A stretch of DNA of 64,000 nt from an uncultured Methanolobus sp. (GTDB taxonomy: Archaea > Halobacteriota > Methanosarcinia > Methanosarcinales > Methanosarcinaceae): NCBI RefSeq assembly GCF_963665675.1, contig NZ_OY762426.1, positions 186,001-250,000 of the forward strand. Direction: 5' to 3'. The notes beneath the pieces were generated by a model, which was given only the letters and a program-made list of their open reading frames with translations, was not told the DNA's origin and did no database searches. Shown piece by piece: positions 37,227-48,000 of this stretch. Position 1 is the first letter of the stretch; every line of letters begins with the position of its first letter. Made by a program: the position numbers and the translations under genes.

Positions 37227-37275
37227 CAGTACTTGAAACTCTTTATATATAACTGCGGGATTAATACAGTACTGT
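37227..37275 (+). promoter_or_regulatory. TATA box flanked by twin CAGTACT motifs
   Basis: Upstream of the HTH regulator gene, TTTATATATA lies at about 37242-37251. One CAGTACT is just upstream at 37227-37233, and a second, inside the perfect palindrome ACAGTACTGT, is at 37266-37275 where transcription should start. The motifs are 40 bp apart. The layout suggests an operator, possibly for autoregulation. Confidence 0.4.
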
Positions 37276-37294
37276 TGATTATTGGAGGTATTAA

Positions 37295-37657
37295 ATGGTT
37301 GACTTTGCCTGTAAAGAGTTTGAGATCGAAGCTGTAATTAAATGCGGACTGAACCTGACAAAAGCCGAACTACAGATATTGAAATATTTCCTGCAATACG
37401 GACAGGACTGGCTTACTACTGAAAAGATAGCTGAAGAGCTCGAACTTAATCTTTCAACTGTCCAGAGAAGTGTAAAAAAGCTTTATGAAAGAAAGATACT
37501 CATCCGTTCCCAGAATAACATGGACGGCGGAGGATACTTCTTTGTATATAAGATCAAAAGCAAGAAGGACATTCATGAGCTTATCATGGAGATAGTCAAT
37601 AGCTGGGTCAAGAGAGTGGACAGCGAATTGCAGTCATGGGCAGATGAAAATCAGTAA
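37295..37657 (+). CDS. Winged-helix transcriptional regulator (TrmB/MarR-like)
   Basis: A 120-residue DNA-binding protein. A winged helix spans about 20-80: LTKAELQILKYFLQYG, the helix-turn-helix TEKIAEELELNLSTVQRSVKKLYERKILIR and a short wing (NMDGGGYFFVYKI). The C-terminal helix (KDIHELIMEIVNSWVKRVDSEL) is suited to dimerisation. Two cysteines near the N-terminus (positions 6 and 17) could sense redox state or metal. The ATG follows GGAGG. The next gene, a membrane iron-sulfur protein, begins 79 bp downstream and may be its target or operon partner. Confidence 0.85.
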   Translation: MVDFACKEFEIEAVIKCGLNLTKAELQILKYFLQYGQDWLTTEKIAEELELNLSTVQRSVKKLYERKILIRSQNNMDGGGYFFVYKIKSKKDIHELIMEIVNSWVKRVDSELQSWADENQ

Positions 37658-37736
37658 TACTCCATAAAACACTGCTACTTAAAACTTAAGAAAAACATTA
37701 TCAGAATTAGTAAAACAGAAAAGAGAGGATGAAATC

Positions 37737-38351
37737 GTGCTGAAAATTACTCCATATCTTGGAATCCTTGTCGTTATCGTATCCATTGCAGGACTGTGGT
37801 TCCCACTTCTGGGATATTTCCTGCTGCTTGTGTTTGCAACACTGCTTATAACAAGTGCATTCCGTGGAAGATGGTTCTGCGGAAACCTTTGCCCCAGAGG
37901 AAGTTTTAATGATTTCTGGGTCGGGAAAATAACCAAGGGAAAGAAAATACCTAAAATACTTAGGAGCTACTGGGTCAGAGTCCCCATATTCATGCTTATG
38001 ATGGGATTTATGGGCTACAGACTTCTCAACACCCACGGACTTATCAACCAGATAGGAATGGTCTTTGTCATCATGTGTCTGGTAACTACTACAATTGCAC
38101 TGCTTGCAGGAACCACATTCAGCCCACGTACATGGTGTACAATCTGCCCAATGGGAACTGCACAAAACCTCATCGGTGGAAGCAAGTACCAGCTCCAGAC
38201 AGATGAATCAAAGTGCATCAACTGTAACAAGTGTGAGAAGGTCTGCCCAATGCAGCTCGATGTCCACACAAACAGTGAAAAGCCGGACTGTATCAAGTGC
38301 GGAAGATGCATTACAGCATGTCCAACGAAAGCGCTGTCATTTAAAGCCTGA
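37737..38351 (+). CDS. Membrane 4Fe-4S ferredoxin-type protein (NapH/NosR/CcoG-like)
   Basis: A 204-residue protein with membrane helices at about 5-22, 25-40, 80-98 and 103-120. Short cysteine motifs CGNLCPRG (about 46-53) and CTICPMG (about 137-143) match the polyferredoxin membrane family typified by NapH and NosR. The C-terminal domain binds two [4Fe-4S] clusters (CINCNKCEKVCP and CIKCGRCITACP, about 160-198). It likely transfers electrons at the membrane; the partner is unknown. Start is GTG 37737 behind GAGAGG. T-runs at 38381-38394 could terminate transcription. Confidence 0.85.
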   Translation: MLKITPYLGILVVIVSIAGLWFPLLGYFLLLVFATLLITSAFRGRWFCGNLCPRGSFNDFWVGKITKGKKIPKILRSYWVRVPIFMLMMGFMGYRLLNTHGLINQIGMVFVIMCLVTTTIALLAGTTFSPRTWCTICPMGTAQNLIGGSKYQLQTDESKCINCNKCEKVCPMQLDVHTNSEKPDCIKCGRCITACPTKALSFKA

Positions 38352-38613
38352 ATATCTTTCCGAATTCAGACACTACCTCCTATTTTTCTTTTTTAGTAAC
38401 TATTCAGCCTACTCATATCAGCCGATTGATGGTGATTCGATTTAATCCCAGGTATTTAGTCCTAAATTAAGTTACAACAAAAAAAGCAAGTATTAGGCAC
38501 AGTCAAAATAAACTCATCACTCAAAATTCACGTATCAACTTTTTATCATAATGGTTATCGATAGTGATTCTACCAGGCTGAATAGTTACCTTTTTTATAA
38601 CAAAAACAATCTC

Positions 38614-38807
38614 TAATCTAAAAACAAAATAACCATCCGCCGAAGGCGGCACATTCCGATGCTTCTGCACAAAGATTATTCCAGAGATTATTGTATTTTT
38701 GCTGAGAATTCTGCAGAAGGCTTTTAATGAAAGTTTACCGAGGTAACATATAAATTATTATAAATAGTCTTATTGTAAAACGCCGGCTCCGCCGGACCCT
38801 TCGGGAT
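38614..38807 (-). repeat. Dispersed ~190-bp hairpin-ended element, copy 2
   Basis: Inverted relative to copy 1 (10427-10616). Read on the minus strand, it begins with CCC-GAA-GGG and CCGGC-GGA-GCCGG hairpins (38777-38807). After a diverged centre of about 120 nt it ends with CCGCC-TTC-GGCGG and a conserved T-rich tail (38614-38657). Like copy 1 it lies between two convergent genes. The remaining parts of this 476-bp gap (38352-38613, 38808-38827) show only a T-rich terminator and no gene. Confidence 0.75.
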
Positions 38808-38827
38808 CATTCGAGTAATTCAATTTG

Positions 38828-39325
38828 TCATTTCTGTTCTTCGCTGTCTTTACAAATACAGAACTCACAGAACGAAATACCGGTTTCTGTTTGTTTATCC
38901 TTTACCGGGCAATAATAAAATGTGCCATCCTCAGTTATTTTCAGACCTCCGGGAAACACCATTCCTACCGGATGCAGTGGTTTTTTGACTATAAAAGTAA
39001 GGTAGATGTGAACAATAGTAATGAAGCGATTCATAGCATCTTTTTTTCTGTCATCAGTATCGTTTTTCTCATTTATGCTGGAAAGAGCTGATTCATAGTC
39101 TTCAGGATTTATTTCCTGTATTACTATTTCATGCGACCTGCATTTTTGGATTTCCAGGAAACTCTCATAGAGAAAAACAAAGTAATCGGAAGAATAGATT
39201 GTTTTGTAAGGCTCCGGAACATGCTCCACGGCTTCCATGGCATAAGCTCTTGCAAGACTGATGTCTGCATTGCTGATGCTTCGGCTGTCTTTTTGGAGCT
39301 TAGAAAGGAGTTCTGAAGTGTTCAT
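38828..39325 (-). CDS. DUF2115 (UPF0305) family protein
   Basis: A 165-residue protein of the DUF2115 family, which I know from methanogens. The N-terminal two thirds are helical (NADISLARAYAMEAVEHVPEPYK). The diagnostic C-terminus has HPVGMVFPGGLKI, YYCPVKDKQ and the cysteine-rich FCEFCIC, giving four cysteines that could bind a metal. Function unknown. It is convergent with the iron-sulfur membrane gene and divergent from the WD40-like gene, hence monocistronic. Confidence 0.82.
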   Translation of the reverse strand: MNTSELLSKLQKDSRSISNADISLARAYAMEAVEHVPEPYKTIYSSDYFVFLYESFLEIQKCRSHEIVIQEINPEDYESALSSINEKNDTDDRKKDAMNRFITIVHIYLTFIVKKPLHPVGMVFPGGLKITEDGTFYYCPVKDKQTETGISFCEFCICKDSEEQK

Positions 39326-39570
39326 TACTGCAGATAGGTTGCGGGTGAAAGTACATAAGTGTTTATTCGGAAAAGATATTGGAACAAGAAGATAACGGAA
39401 TAATTCTTATATCAAATATGAGGAAAATGGTTTTGCTTTTGGAGCTAAGTTCCACTCAAATGATACAATAGAGATAAATATGACATAGTTATTTAAATAC
39501 TGATTCATAAAAAGTTTTTAAGTTTCATCTACCCATTTGAAACTTGTTACCAATTAATGAGTTCATCACC

Positions 39571-40755
39571 ATGCTAGACAAGAAAAAGAAGACTACCCTA
39601 ACCATTTCAATATTAGTTATAATGTCCATGTTGCCCGGAGTCCTGACAGATGCCTGGAATCTAGTATCTCCTGCAAAATCCCTTGACGAGTTTGAACCCT
39701 TTAAAACATCCTACTTGCAGGGGGGTGACACAAAAAGTAGTGACATATCCCCGGATGGAAAATTTATTGCAAGTAGTACAGGACGCACTGTCAACTTTTG
39801 GGATGTGCAATCAAACGATGAATTCTTTGGCTATCATGTAATGAACGACGGAAGCAGTTCTACAGTAAAAGACCGTGAGCCATATCGGAACATTGCAGAT
39901 ATCGAGTTTTCTGCAATTGGGAACTACTATCTGGTATGCTCCAATAGCAACAACTTTTATGATGGTGGAATTGAAGCATCACATCTTACACTCTACAACA
40001 TGACACACAGCAAAGGTGTTGCCAGTAAGGTTTTCAGAACTCATCAGATCAATGGTATTTTCATAGAAGATACTGCCATTTCCCCTGACGAAACTACCTA
40101 TGTTGCTTGTACAGAAATAACTGCAAACCCGGAGAGCTGTAACATAACTTTCTGGGATATTGAAAGTGGTGATGTAGTAAACTCAATCATGAGTAACAAT
40201 TATATGGCAACTTCGATCACATTCACGCCTGATGGGAAATCTCTGGTTGCGAGTTTTGACAACGATATCAATCCTGACAGGATAGTCTTCTTTGATCTGG
40301 AAAGTGGAGATGTTTTCAAGACGATAGAGGAAAGGCCGGTTGCTGACCTCCAGTTCTCCGAGGATGGGGAAGTTCTTGTGGCAGGCAGCGTTTATCGTAG
40401 TGAGATTATAATCTGGAACGGTACTACTTACGAGGAAATGCACCGATTAAAAGGGATGGATCTTTCACCTGACAGCACCGCATTGTCTTCTGATGGAAAA
40501 TACGTCATGGGTATGGATTTCCGCAGGCTGATCGTTTGGGATACGGATTCCACAAGAAAGATTGTAAGTAGCAGAAGTCAGAAACTCGATTTTGTCGACG
40601 CTTTTAGATCAGGTACTTTCTCTGACGATGGAAAATATATTGTGATAGCTCTGGATGCTCCCTGGGAGTCGAAGTATATAACAGATCCTCCAACCGGTAC
40701 GGGTATGGTTTTTATCTACGATTTCGAGGGAATTCTGGATTCTTATTATGATTAA
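39571..40755 (+). CDS. Secreted or membrane-anchored WD40-like beta-propeller protein
   Basis: About 394 residues from ATG 39571, giving a positively charged N-terminus (MLDKKKKTT) and a hydrophobic segment (LTISILVIMSMLPGVL) that would export or anchor it; a TTG nine codons upstream is the longest alternative. The body shows WD40-type blades with recurring SPDGKFIASS, FTPDGKSLVASF, FSEDGEVLVAG, LSSDGKYVMGM and FSDDGKYIVIA followed by tryptophan-bearing strands (VNFWDVQ, ITFWDIESG, IIWNGTT, LIVWDTDS). About six or seven blades. Probably a protein-protein interaction scaffold outside the cell. A small hairpin follows the stop. Confidence 0.8.
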   Translation: MLDKKKKTTLTISILVIMSMLPGVLTDAWNLVSPAKSLDEFEPFKTSYLQGGDTKSSDISPDGKFIASSTGRTVNFWDVQSNDEFFGYHVMNDGSSSTVKDREPYRNIADIEFSAIGNYYLVCSNSNNFYDGGIEASHLTLYNMTHSKGVASKVFRTHQINGIFIEDTAISPDETTYVACTEITANPESCNITFWDIESGDVVNSIMSNNYMATSITFTPDGKSLVASFDNDINPDRIVFFDLESGDVFKTIEERPVADLQFSEDGEVLVAGSVYRSEIIIWNGTTYEEMHRLKGMDLSPDSTALSSDGKYVMGMDFRRLIVWDTDSTRKIVSSRSQKLDFVDAFRSGTFSDDGKYIVIALDAPWESKYITDPPTGTGMVFIYDFEGILDSYYD

Positions 40756-40800
40756 ATACTACAATTTGAAAACATTTACTGACAAAAGCATCTTTTTTCA

Positions 40801-40821
40801 TGTAGAATTATATGTTCTACA
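40801..40821 (+). terminator. Hairpin after the WD40-like gene
   Basis: TGTAGAA and TTCTACA form a perfect 7-bp stem around a 7-nt loop, 45 nt after the stop codon. No strong T-run follows, so a terminator role is tentative. A perfect 16-bp palindrome, AGATATAGCTATATCT, lies nearby at 40854-40869. Confidence 0.3.
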
Positions 40822-40970
40822 CAATTATATTGACATTATTAATAATATAATTTAGATATAGCTATATCTTTTTATAGTATGTATTAATAATTAATTTGAA
40901 AAGTAATATTAATGCTCTTAACTCAGCATTTATAGCGCAACTACATGAATTAAATAGACTATAAAATAAT

Positions 40971-41714
40971 GTGGGCATTGTTAATTAAATATAGATATCT
41001 CGTTATTCCTGTATTTCATTAAAAGAATGATCGAATACTTTAGCATTTCAATGCTCTTGGTATAGCACTTTGACTTCCTTCTTAACCTTGCTAGAAAATG
41101 CCTGAATATACTGTTGTAACCTTCAACAGTATAAGTTTCTGCTTTTGATTGAGTATGAATCTCCTTCGGAAGGAACTCTGCATATGCTCTCCAGTGATCA
41201 GTCATCACTTCTCCAATCTCTTTTTCCTTTAACTTATCCCAGAGTTTTTCGCCTGTTTCTGTTCCCCTACTACCAAAAGAGCAGTCGATGAATTTTTTCC
41301 TATCTCTATCAACAGCAATCCAGATCCAGCAGTAGTTTTTTTATTCCCGATGTATGTGTGCATCTCATCTAATTCTACGACAGAGATCTCTTTTTGACTT
41401 TTTAGTTCCTCTAATTCACTGCCAAATTGCTTGATCCAGTTTTGCACGGTAACATGGCTAACATTTAGAAAACGTCCAATTGAACGAAATCCTAGTCCTT
41501 CAAGGTATAATTGTAAAGCTTGTTTTTTCACAGACTCAGGGTGTGCTGTTGATTTCTTTTCGACAGTATAATTATATCCACACCCGGAGCACCTGTAACG
41601 CTGACGTCCACCAACTATGCCATTCTTTGTGGAATCGGAACTTTTACATCTTGGGCAATTCATAAACAAATATATTCATCCATACTATATAGCTATGCTT
41701 TATGACCAATGCCA
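40971..41714 (-). mobile_element. IS1-family insertion sequence
   Basis: About 745 bp around an IS1-type transposase. The ends are imperfect inverted repeats: the left has GTGGGCATTGTTAATTA at 40971, and the right, read inward on the minus strand, has TTGGCATTGGTCATAA from about 41714. The size is close to the 768 bp of classical IS1. I could not find an unambiguous target duplication, so the exact ends are uncertain. It sits between the WD40-like gene and the giant surface-protein gene. Confidence 0.75.
40981..41669 (-). CDS. IS1-family transposase, two frames joined by a -1 shift
   Basis: Frame 1 starts at ATG 41669. It encodes a zinc-ribbon (CPRCKSSDSTKNG, RYRCSGCGYNY) and an HTH (GFRSIGRFLNVSHVTVQNWIKQFG) and enters the catalytic core at ELDEMHTYIGNKK. 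At a run of seven A (minus strand, about 41337-41343) a -1 shift or slippage continues the core as NYCWIWIAVDRDR, MTDHWRAYAEF and YTVEGYNSIFRHFLARLRRKSKCYTKS to the stop at 40981. The D, D and E of the DDE triad are all preserved, so a functional ~230-residue protein could be made. Without the shift, frame 1 ends early at 41229. Confidence 0.8.
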
Positions 41715-42030
41715 ATTTTTCAATTTGTATCTGCCAGATTGTGGAAAAGCTATACAATTGAGTGAAGCTGAGTTTTGACAATTTTCCAAGTAGGGAGATT
41801 GATGGAGGGAATTATCCTTGTATATGCGGGTATATGCACCTATATAATAATATATAGGAGTATTGAACGTATTTATTTTTTGTTGATTTATTTTAAAACA
41901 TGAGAGAAGTTACATATATTGCTAAATCTTTTGCGGTTATGAAATAAAATATTTATAACATCCGTATTTTATCAAATGTGTATTATAAAAATAAAGAGTC
42001 ATTAATAAAAATTCAATATTGAGGTATAAT
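41715..42030 (+). promoter_or_regulatory. A/T-rich upstream region of the giant gene
   Basis: No gene is seen. It contains the perfect stem CCTATATA/TATATAGG around ATAA at 41839-41858 and a few TATA-like stretches (for example near 41942-41956). GAGGT at 42021-42025 is the ribosome-binding site for the ATG at 42031. The promoter cannot be assigned with confidence. Confidence 0.35.
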
Positions 42031-45000
42031 ATGAAAGAATCCTTTACAAGAATAGCAATGTTCCTACTTACTTTGTTTTTGTTCTGTTCAACTGCATCTG
42101 CTCAAACCCATACGTATCATGAATCCTTTTCTGTTCACGAAATAGAATACGAAGGTTTTTCAGGTTCACAGTATGCTTATGGGAGTGAAACACATTTTAT
42201 TGATGGTGACATAACCGGTTATGTAAACTGGAAAACTGAAAAATTGTATGGAACTCCAGATAATGCATACGCAAGATTTGGTTTGCAAAATGTTGACACA
42301 GGTACTAAATACGTTTTGTCAAGTAAACAAAATGTATGGGGAACATGGAACACTTCTTTTTCAAGAAATGGTTTGCCTGCTGGAAACTATCGCCAGTATC
42401 TCTATGTTTATGCTTATGAATATGGGGATGATTGCAAAGGCATAAAAGCAACTTTGTTAAATGATACGATGATTGTTGATACTGTTCCTGAAGGAGAGAT
42501 TTTCATTCAGGATATGACAACAGTTGAAATACAAAAAATAGAGCTTTCTACTCCTATAGAAATCACACTATCAAGCAGCCATGATTCTCCAGTAAATGTC
42601 AGCACTTATCTGAAAATAGATAATAGTCTCGTTGATACCCAGAAATGTCAGATCCCTACTAACGCACTTTATACTGAAGAAATTGTCATTCCTCCATTCA
42701 TGATAGAAGGAGATTATTCAATTGAAATTGAAGTAAAAGATGAAAACAATAATTTATCGCTAATGAGAAATTTTACTTTAACTGCATATGATCCAATTGT
42801 ATCTGGTTCTACAGGCCCTGCAAATACTGCTGGCCTCCACATAGCTAATGGAAATGGTTTTAATTTCGTAACTTCTTATCAAAGAGGAAGATGGCATGTA
42901 GGTAGTGGTCAAGATTCATGGAGGATATTGGCAGGAGAGACTATCGAGGATGGACCAGATTCACTAACATATTATAAAACTGAATATTTTGAAAATATTC
43001 CTGTTGATTGTAATGATGGCGTTGTTAGGTTCAAATTCTACTCGTATCCAAGTTATGCATTCTTTAGCAGTGATAATGACTACTATTCATATGACTTCAA
43101 TGAAAATGTGGAAACTATCAGTGGTTATATAAATTGGTCCAAACAACATTTTATAGATGATGGTGACAACTATGGTCTCAAAGGAGAATTGTATGTAAGT
43201 TCCTACACCATAGGAAATGGTACAAATAATGAGGACACCTATATAGCTTCTCTTGGAAACATGAACTTCGTTAAACCCTACCAAAAAGGATGGTGGCGTG
43301 TCAACAATGGAGGTTCATACAATACGCTAGCATACGAAAATGTGTCTCTGTGGGGAGATATTTTTAGATATGAAGGTACTGATTATTTTGATGACGTTCC
43401 AGTAGCAAATAACAATGGTACAGTAACTTTTCAGTTCAAATCCTATCCTGACTTTGCAAATCTAAGATATGATTATAAAAACGTAAGCTATGATTTCGGT
43501 GCTGACGTGTCTGCAATAAGTGGATATGTAAAATGGTATGGTATGGGGTGGGATGATGATGATGGTGACAACTATGCCATCAAAGGAAATCTATATGTAA
43601 GCTCTTACACCACACATAAAGGTGAAAATATTTCTATTCAGAATATGAAAATAGTCACAGAGCAAGAAATAAATCGTTCAACTCCCATAGAAATCACATT
43701 ATTAAGCACGTATAATAATCCTGCAAATGCCAGCACTTATTTGAAAATTGATGATACCACAATTGGTACTGCACGGACATGTCAGGTTTCAGCTAATGGG
43801 AATTATACTGAATCTATTGTTATTCCTCCATTCACAACCGAAGGAGAACATCTAATTGAAATTCAAGTAATCGATGAAAAAAAGAATTTGTCGATGAACA
43901 GAAGCTTCATTTTAGAGATATGGGACCCTGATAAACTGAAGACTGTGGAACAATGCGGAGATGCTTTACAAGATGAGGCAATTGGGGAAATTGGCGAGAT
44001 GGCAGGAAAAGTTGCAGAAATAGGGTACACATCTTTAGCACAAATTCCTAGTTCAGCATGGGCAGTACACACTAAATTTAAGCCCGGAATGAAGGATTTA
44101 GTCTCAGACTCCATTGGTGAAGGAGTAACAGAGATTCAAAAAGATGCAGCAACAACTCTTGTCATCGAGAAACCTATGTTTCTTCTTGGTAAAATATCTG
44201 ATTGGATAGCAGAGTTAAAGGTTAAACCAACAATAATAAATCTTGCAAAAACATCCCTAATGTCCGGGGTATGGGATGAAAGACAAAAAATAAATGACAG
44301 AAGCAGCGATTTTACTGATTTCATCCGTTTGGTTGAAGTCTCAAATTTAAGAAATAAGCAAATTAATGAGATTACTATAATTGGAACAAAAGCATTGCAA
44401 AAAGTTAGTAGCTCACGCAATAATATTATTTCTGGTGCTAATCTTGATTCTAGTCTTGACTATATTATAACTGGATTAACGCTTCAGGTGTCTGGTCCTG
44501 CTGCGCTATTCATTGACTTTTCTATCGATGATTATTATGGAACTATAGATTTTATTGATACCTTTAAGAGTATATTTGATGTAGTGCTTTTTGCTTTAGT
44601 GCTTTTAGTATGTATAGTTATACTTCTTGCGGCAGCACTTCCAAGCGGTGGTATTTCACTTACGTTCCTTGGTTCTCTATTAGCAAATCTTGATAAATTT
44701 AGTTTTATATCAGACATAGGCGTTTCTGCTATGTTCATTATGGCTACGTTCATGTCAACTATGATTTTCCAATGTGTAGCAGTTCCAGAGGTGGTTGACT
44801 TACATGATGGTGTACTGGATATAATCGAAGTTTACATTGACGAGGATTTAATTTCAGAGGCCCATGTTAGTCAAATGTTAGTAATGTCTTCAGACAGTTA
44901 TTCAGCAAATATTGAAACATCTCTTGATACTCTGTCTTCCGAATCCGTTATTCATATAGTCTACTCCCCCGATGGGCAAATCTCAGGATTTGGTATGGAT

Positions 45001-48000
45001 GATGGGGCTGCTGTCAGAACTAGCTCTACAGTCACTGTTCCTCTTTCTGCTTATGGAGAATACACAATAGCAAGCGCTACATTCAGTGACCTGGAAGAAA
45101 ATACTGTTCAGACTACAAACGTTTCGAATAATCCTATCCCAATAGACTGTGTCGTTTACATGGACAAGAGAGTATATTCTGAAAATGAATCTATTACTTT
45201 GAATGCTGAGTTTACCAATGGAGGCTCTACTGACTTGGACGATGTACCATATTACCTTGGTCTTACTAATATGGTTTTCAATGAAACAGGAACAATTGAT
45301 ATTCCTTCCAATTCCAGTACATTAAAGATTTTTACATTCTCTGCTCCTGAAAATGGTAGCTATTCTGCCACAGCAATAATGTTTTCGGGTTTAATTCCTG
45401 CATGCCAAGCCGAAACAAGTTTTGTAGTGGGCAATGGAACATCCGTTTCACTTACTGCGGATATACCGGATTTGTTTGAACCAGGTGTTTTACCGGTAAC
45501 AAACCTTACACTCCAATGCGCAGGTCATGAATTTGCAGGCACTATCGTAGTAAGAACTTCATCTGTAAGCGATGAACTTCCACTTTACATGAATACTGTA
45601 GATTATTCCATGAATGCGAATTCTACAGCCAACATTCAGGTAAATATTCTTGATTCAAGTAACCCTGGTACTTATATTACACAGATATCTTATGGGGACA
45701 GTTCGACAATCAGGAAATTTGTAGTGCAGGCAGACAATACAATACTTTTAATCCCTGACACTAACAAGATGCTCTATGATTTAAATGAAACAATAACTGT
45801 AAACGTAACAAGCAAGAACCAGTCATTGAACCCGACCAGTTTTAACTTTGAACTGGAACATGTATATCCGAACGGTACCATTGAAACCATACTTAAGAAT
45901 GAGACTTCAACAGGAAAGTATGTTGGGACCTTAATTGCCGATGTCAATGGTACCCATTACCTGAAAACAAAAGGTGAGTCTGATACCATGCGTATTTATG
46001 CAGAAGACACTTTCTTCATCGTGAACAAACGTTCCAACCCATGCGTATCAAATACCTATTACTCAAACGAAACAGACATCATTGTATTTGAAATATCAAA
46101 TGATGATGGAGAACCTATTGAAGAGGCCAGTGTTATGTTCAACAACACCAGCTTTTTCACAGATAATATGGGATATGTCAGTTTCGTTGAGGAAGAGACT
46201 ACTAATCTCACACTGGAAATCAAAAAACCGGGTTATGCCTCATATTATGGTGTATATCAGTTACTTAACCCTATAGAAGACGCTGAGTTGCCTTCAGTAG
46301 AAATCTCCAGCATTCAGGAAGGCGCAGTATATGACGATTCAGTCCTCTACCTCTCAGGAAACCTTACTGATAATATCAGGGTTCAGGATGCTTGCTATAC
46401 AATCAATAATGCCAGTACAAGTACCTTAGACTTTGATGAGAATGGAAGTTTCACTTTGCTGGTCGAAAGCTCAAAACTTATCTATGGATTGAATAACATC
46501 AGTGTAACTGTATTTGATATGTGTGGAAATGAAAATGAGAGTATTGTCAATTTCACAATGGAAGAGCCCTTAAACTTGTTCATAAGTTCTCCAATCAATG
46601 GAAGTACATATAGTGAATTCCCGGAGATTGATATTACTACAAGCAAGGAAGCTTCTTTGACTTACAGCCTCAATGATAACAACGATACTGTAACAATGCT
46701 GGCACAATATGCTATAGAAGGTCAAAATAACCTGACTGTCTATGCCACAGACACTGCAGGGAGTACGGCTGTGGAATCAGTGTTGTTTTACTATGAACCT
46801 GTCGTCCCATCTGTCAGTTTCATTGCTAATGTTACGTCAGGTAATATACCACTGAGCGTTCGTTTTGTCGACACATCCACCAATTCACCTTCCAATTGGT
46901 CGTGGAACTTTGGCGATGGTGCTATGTCTACAGAACAGAATCCAGTGCATGTATATACTGATGTCGGGAACTTCACCGTTAGTTTGACAACGACCAATGC
47001 TACAGGCAATGCTTCACTGGTAATGGATGAATATGTGAGGGTGGTTAATGAGAGTAGTGGTTCTGGTGAACCAGTTGAGAATTCAACTTTAGCAGGCTTC
47101 GATAATTTCAAAACTATTAGCATATCTCCATCCTCTGACGGAACATTGACCGACTACCAGATGAGTTTTAATATTGACTACGAGTCAGAGATGCAATCTG
47201 ATTTTGATGATCTGAGGTTCACTGATGAGGATGGAATTCTACTCCCTTACTGGATCGAGGAGAAGACAAACTCAAGTTCTGCAAAGGTATGGGTGAAGAT
47301 ACCTGTGATTGATGGAACAAATGATACGGTCATCAAGATGCACTATGGAAACTCTACGGTTTCATCTGCGGAGAACGGTGATGATGTCTTTGAGTTCTTT
47401 GATGATTTTGATGATCTTTCACAATGGACTCAGTATGGTTCAACTTCTCTGTCACCATCAGAAAACACTGTATCGAATGGTATTTTGACAACTGCCATGC
47501 AGAGAGGAGTAGGAGAAGTGAGACAATTAAGAACTGAATCTCCGTTAGCAACAACAGATGATTTTGTTATACATACACGATTATACACGATGACTGAAAG
47601 CGCGTATGGTGAAACACGTCTCCAGATATGGCCGAAAGAACCAGCAACGATTACTGAACCAGGAGGAAAAATAGCTGTTGATGCGGGTGCAGATAAACTT
47701 TGCATAGCCTATCCAAGTGTTTATTCATCTTATAGCATTGATGGTGACAAGTGGTACAAATGTTCTATATCATATAGTAATGAGAACGGAACAGTAAGAC
47801 TATATGATGACAACGACAACACATTACTCTCTTCAAAAGAGGGAACAATTGTAGACAACGGAGATTATTTAAGTTTAACTGGAACGCATTCATATGGAAA
47901 ATATGATTACTTATTTGTAACAAAATATGCTGAAAGTGAACCAGCATATTCAATGGCAATTAGCAATTCGGCATTCACTAACAATAAAACCATCAACATT

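Noticed and set aside
40854..40869. Perfect 16-bp palindrome AGATATAGCTATATCT upstream of the IS element as a transposon end or attachment site
   Set aside because: It lies over 100 bp outside the inferred IS ends, has no partner copy, and is A/T-rich enough to arise by chance.
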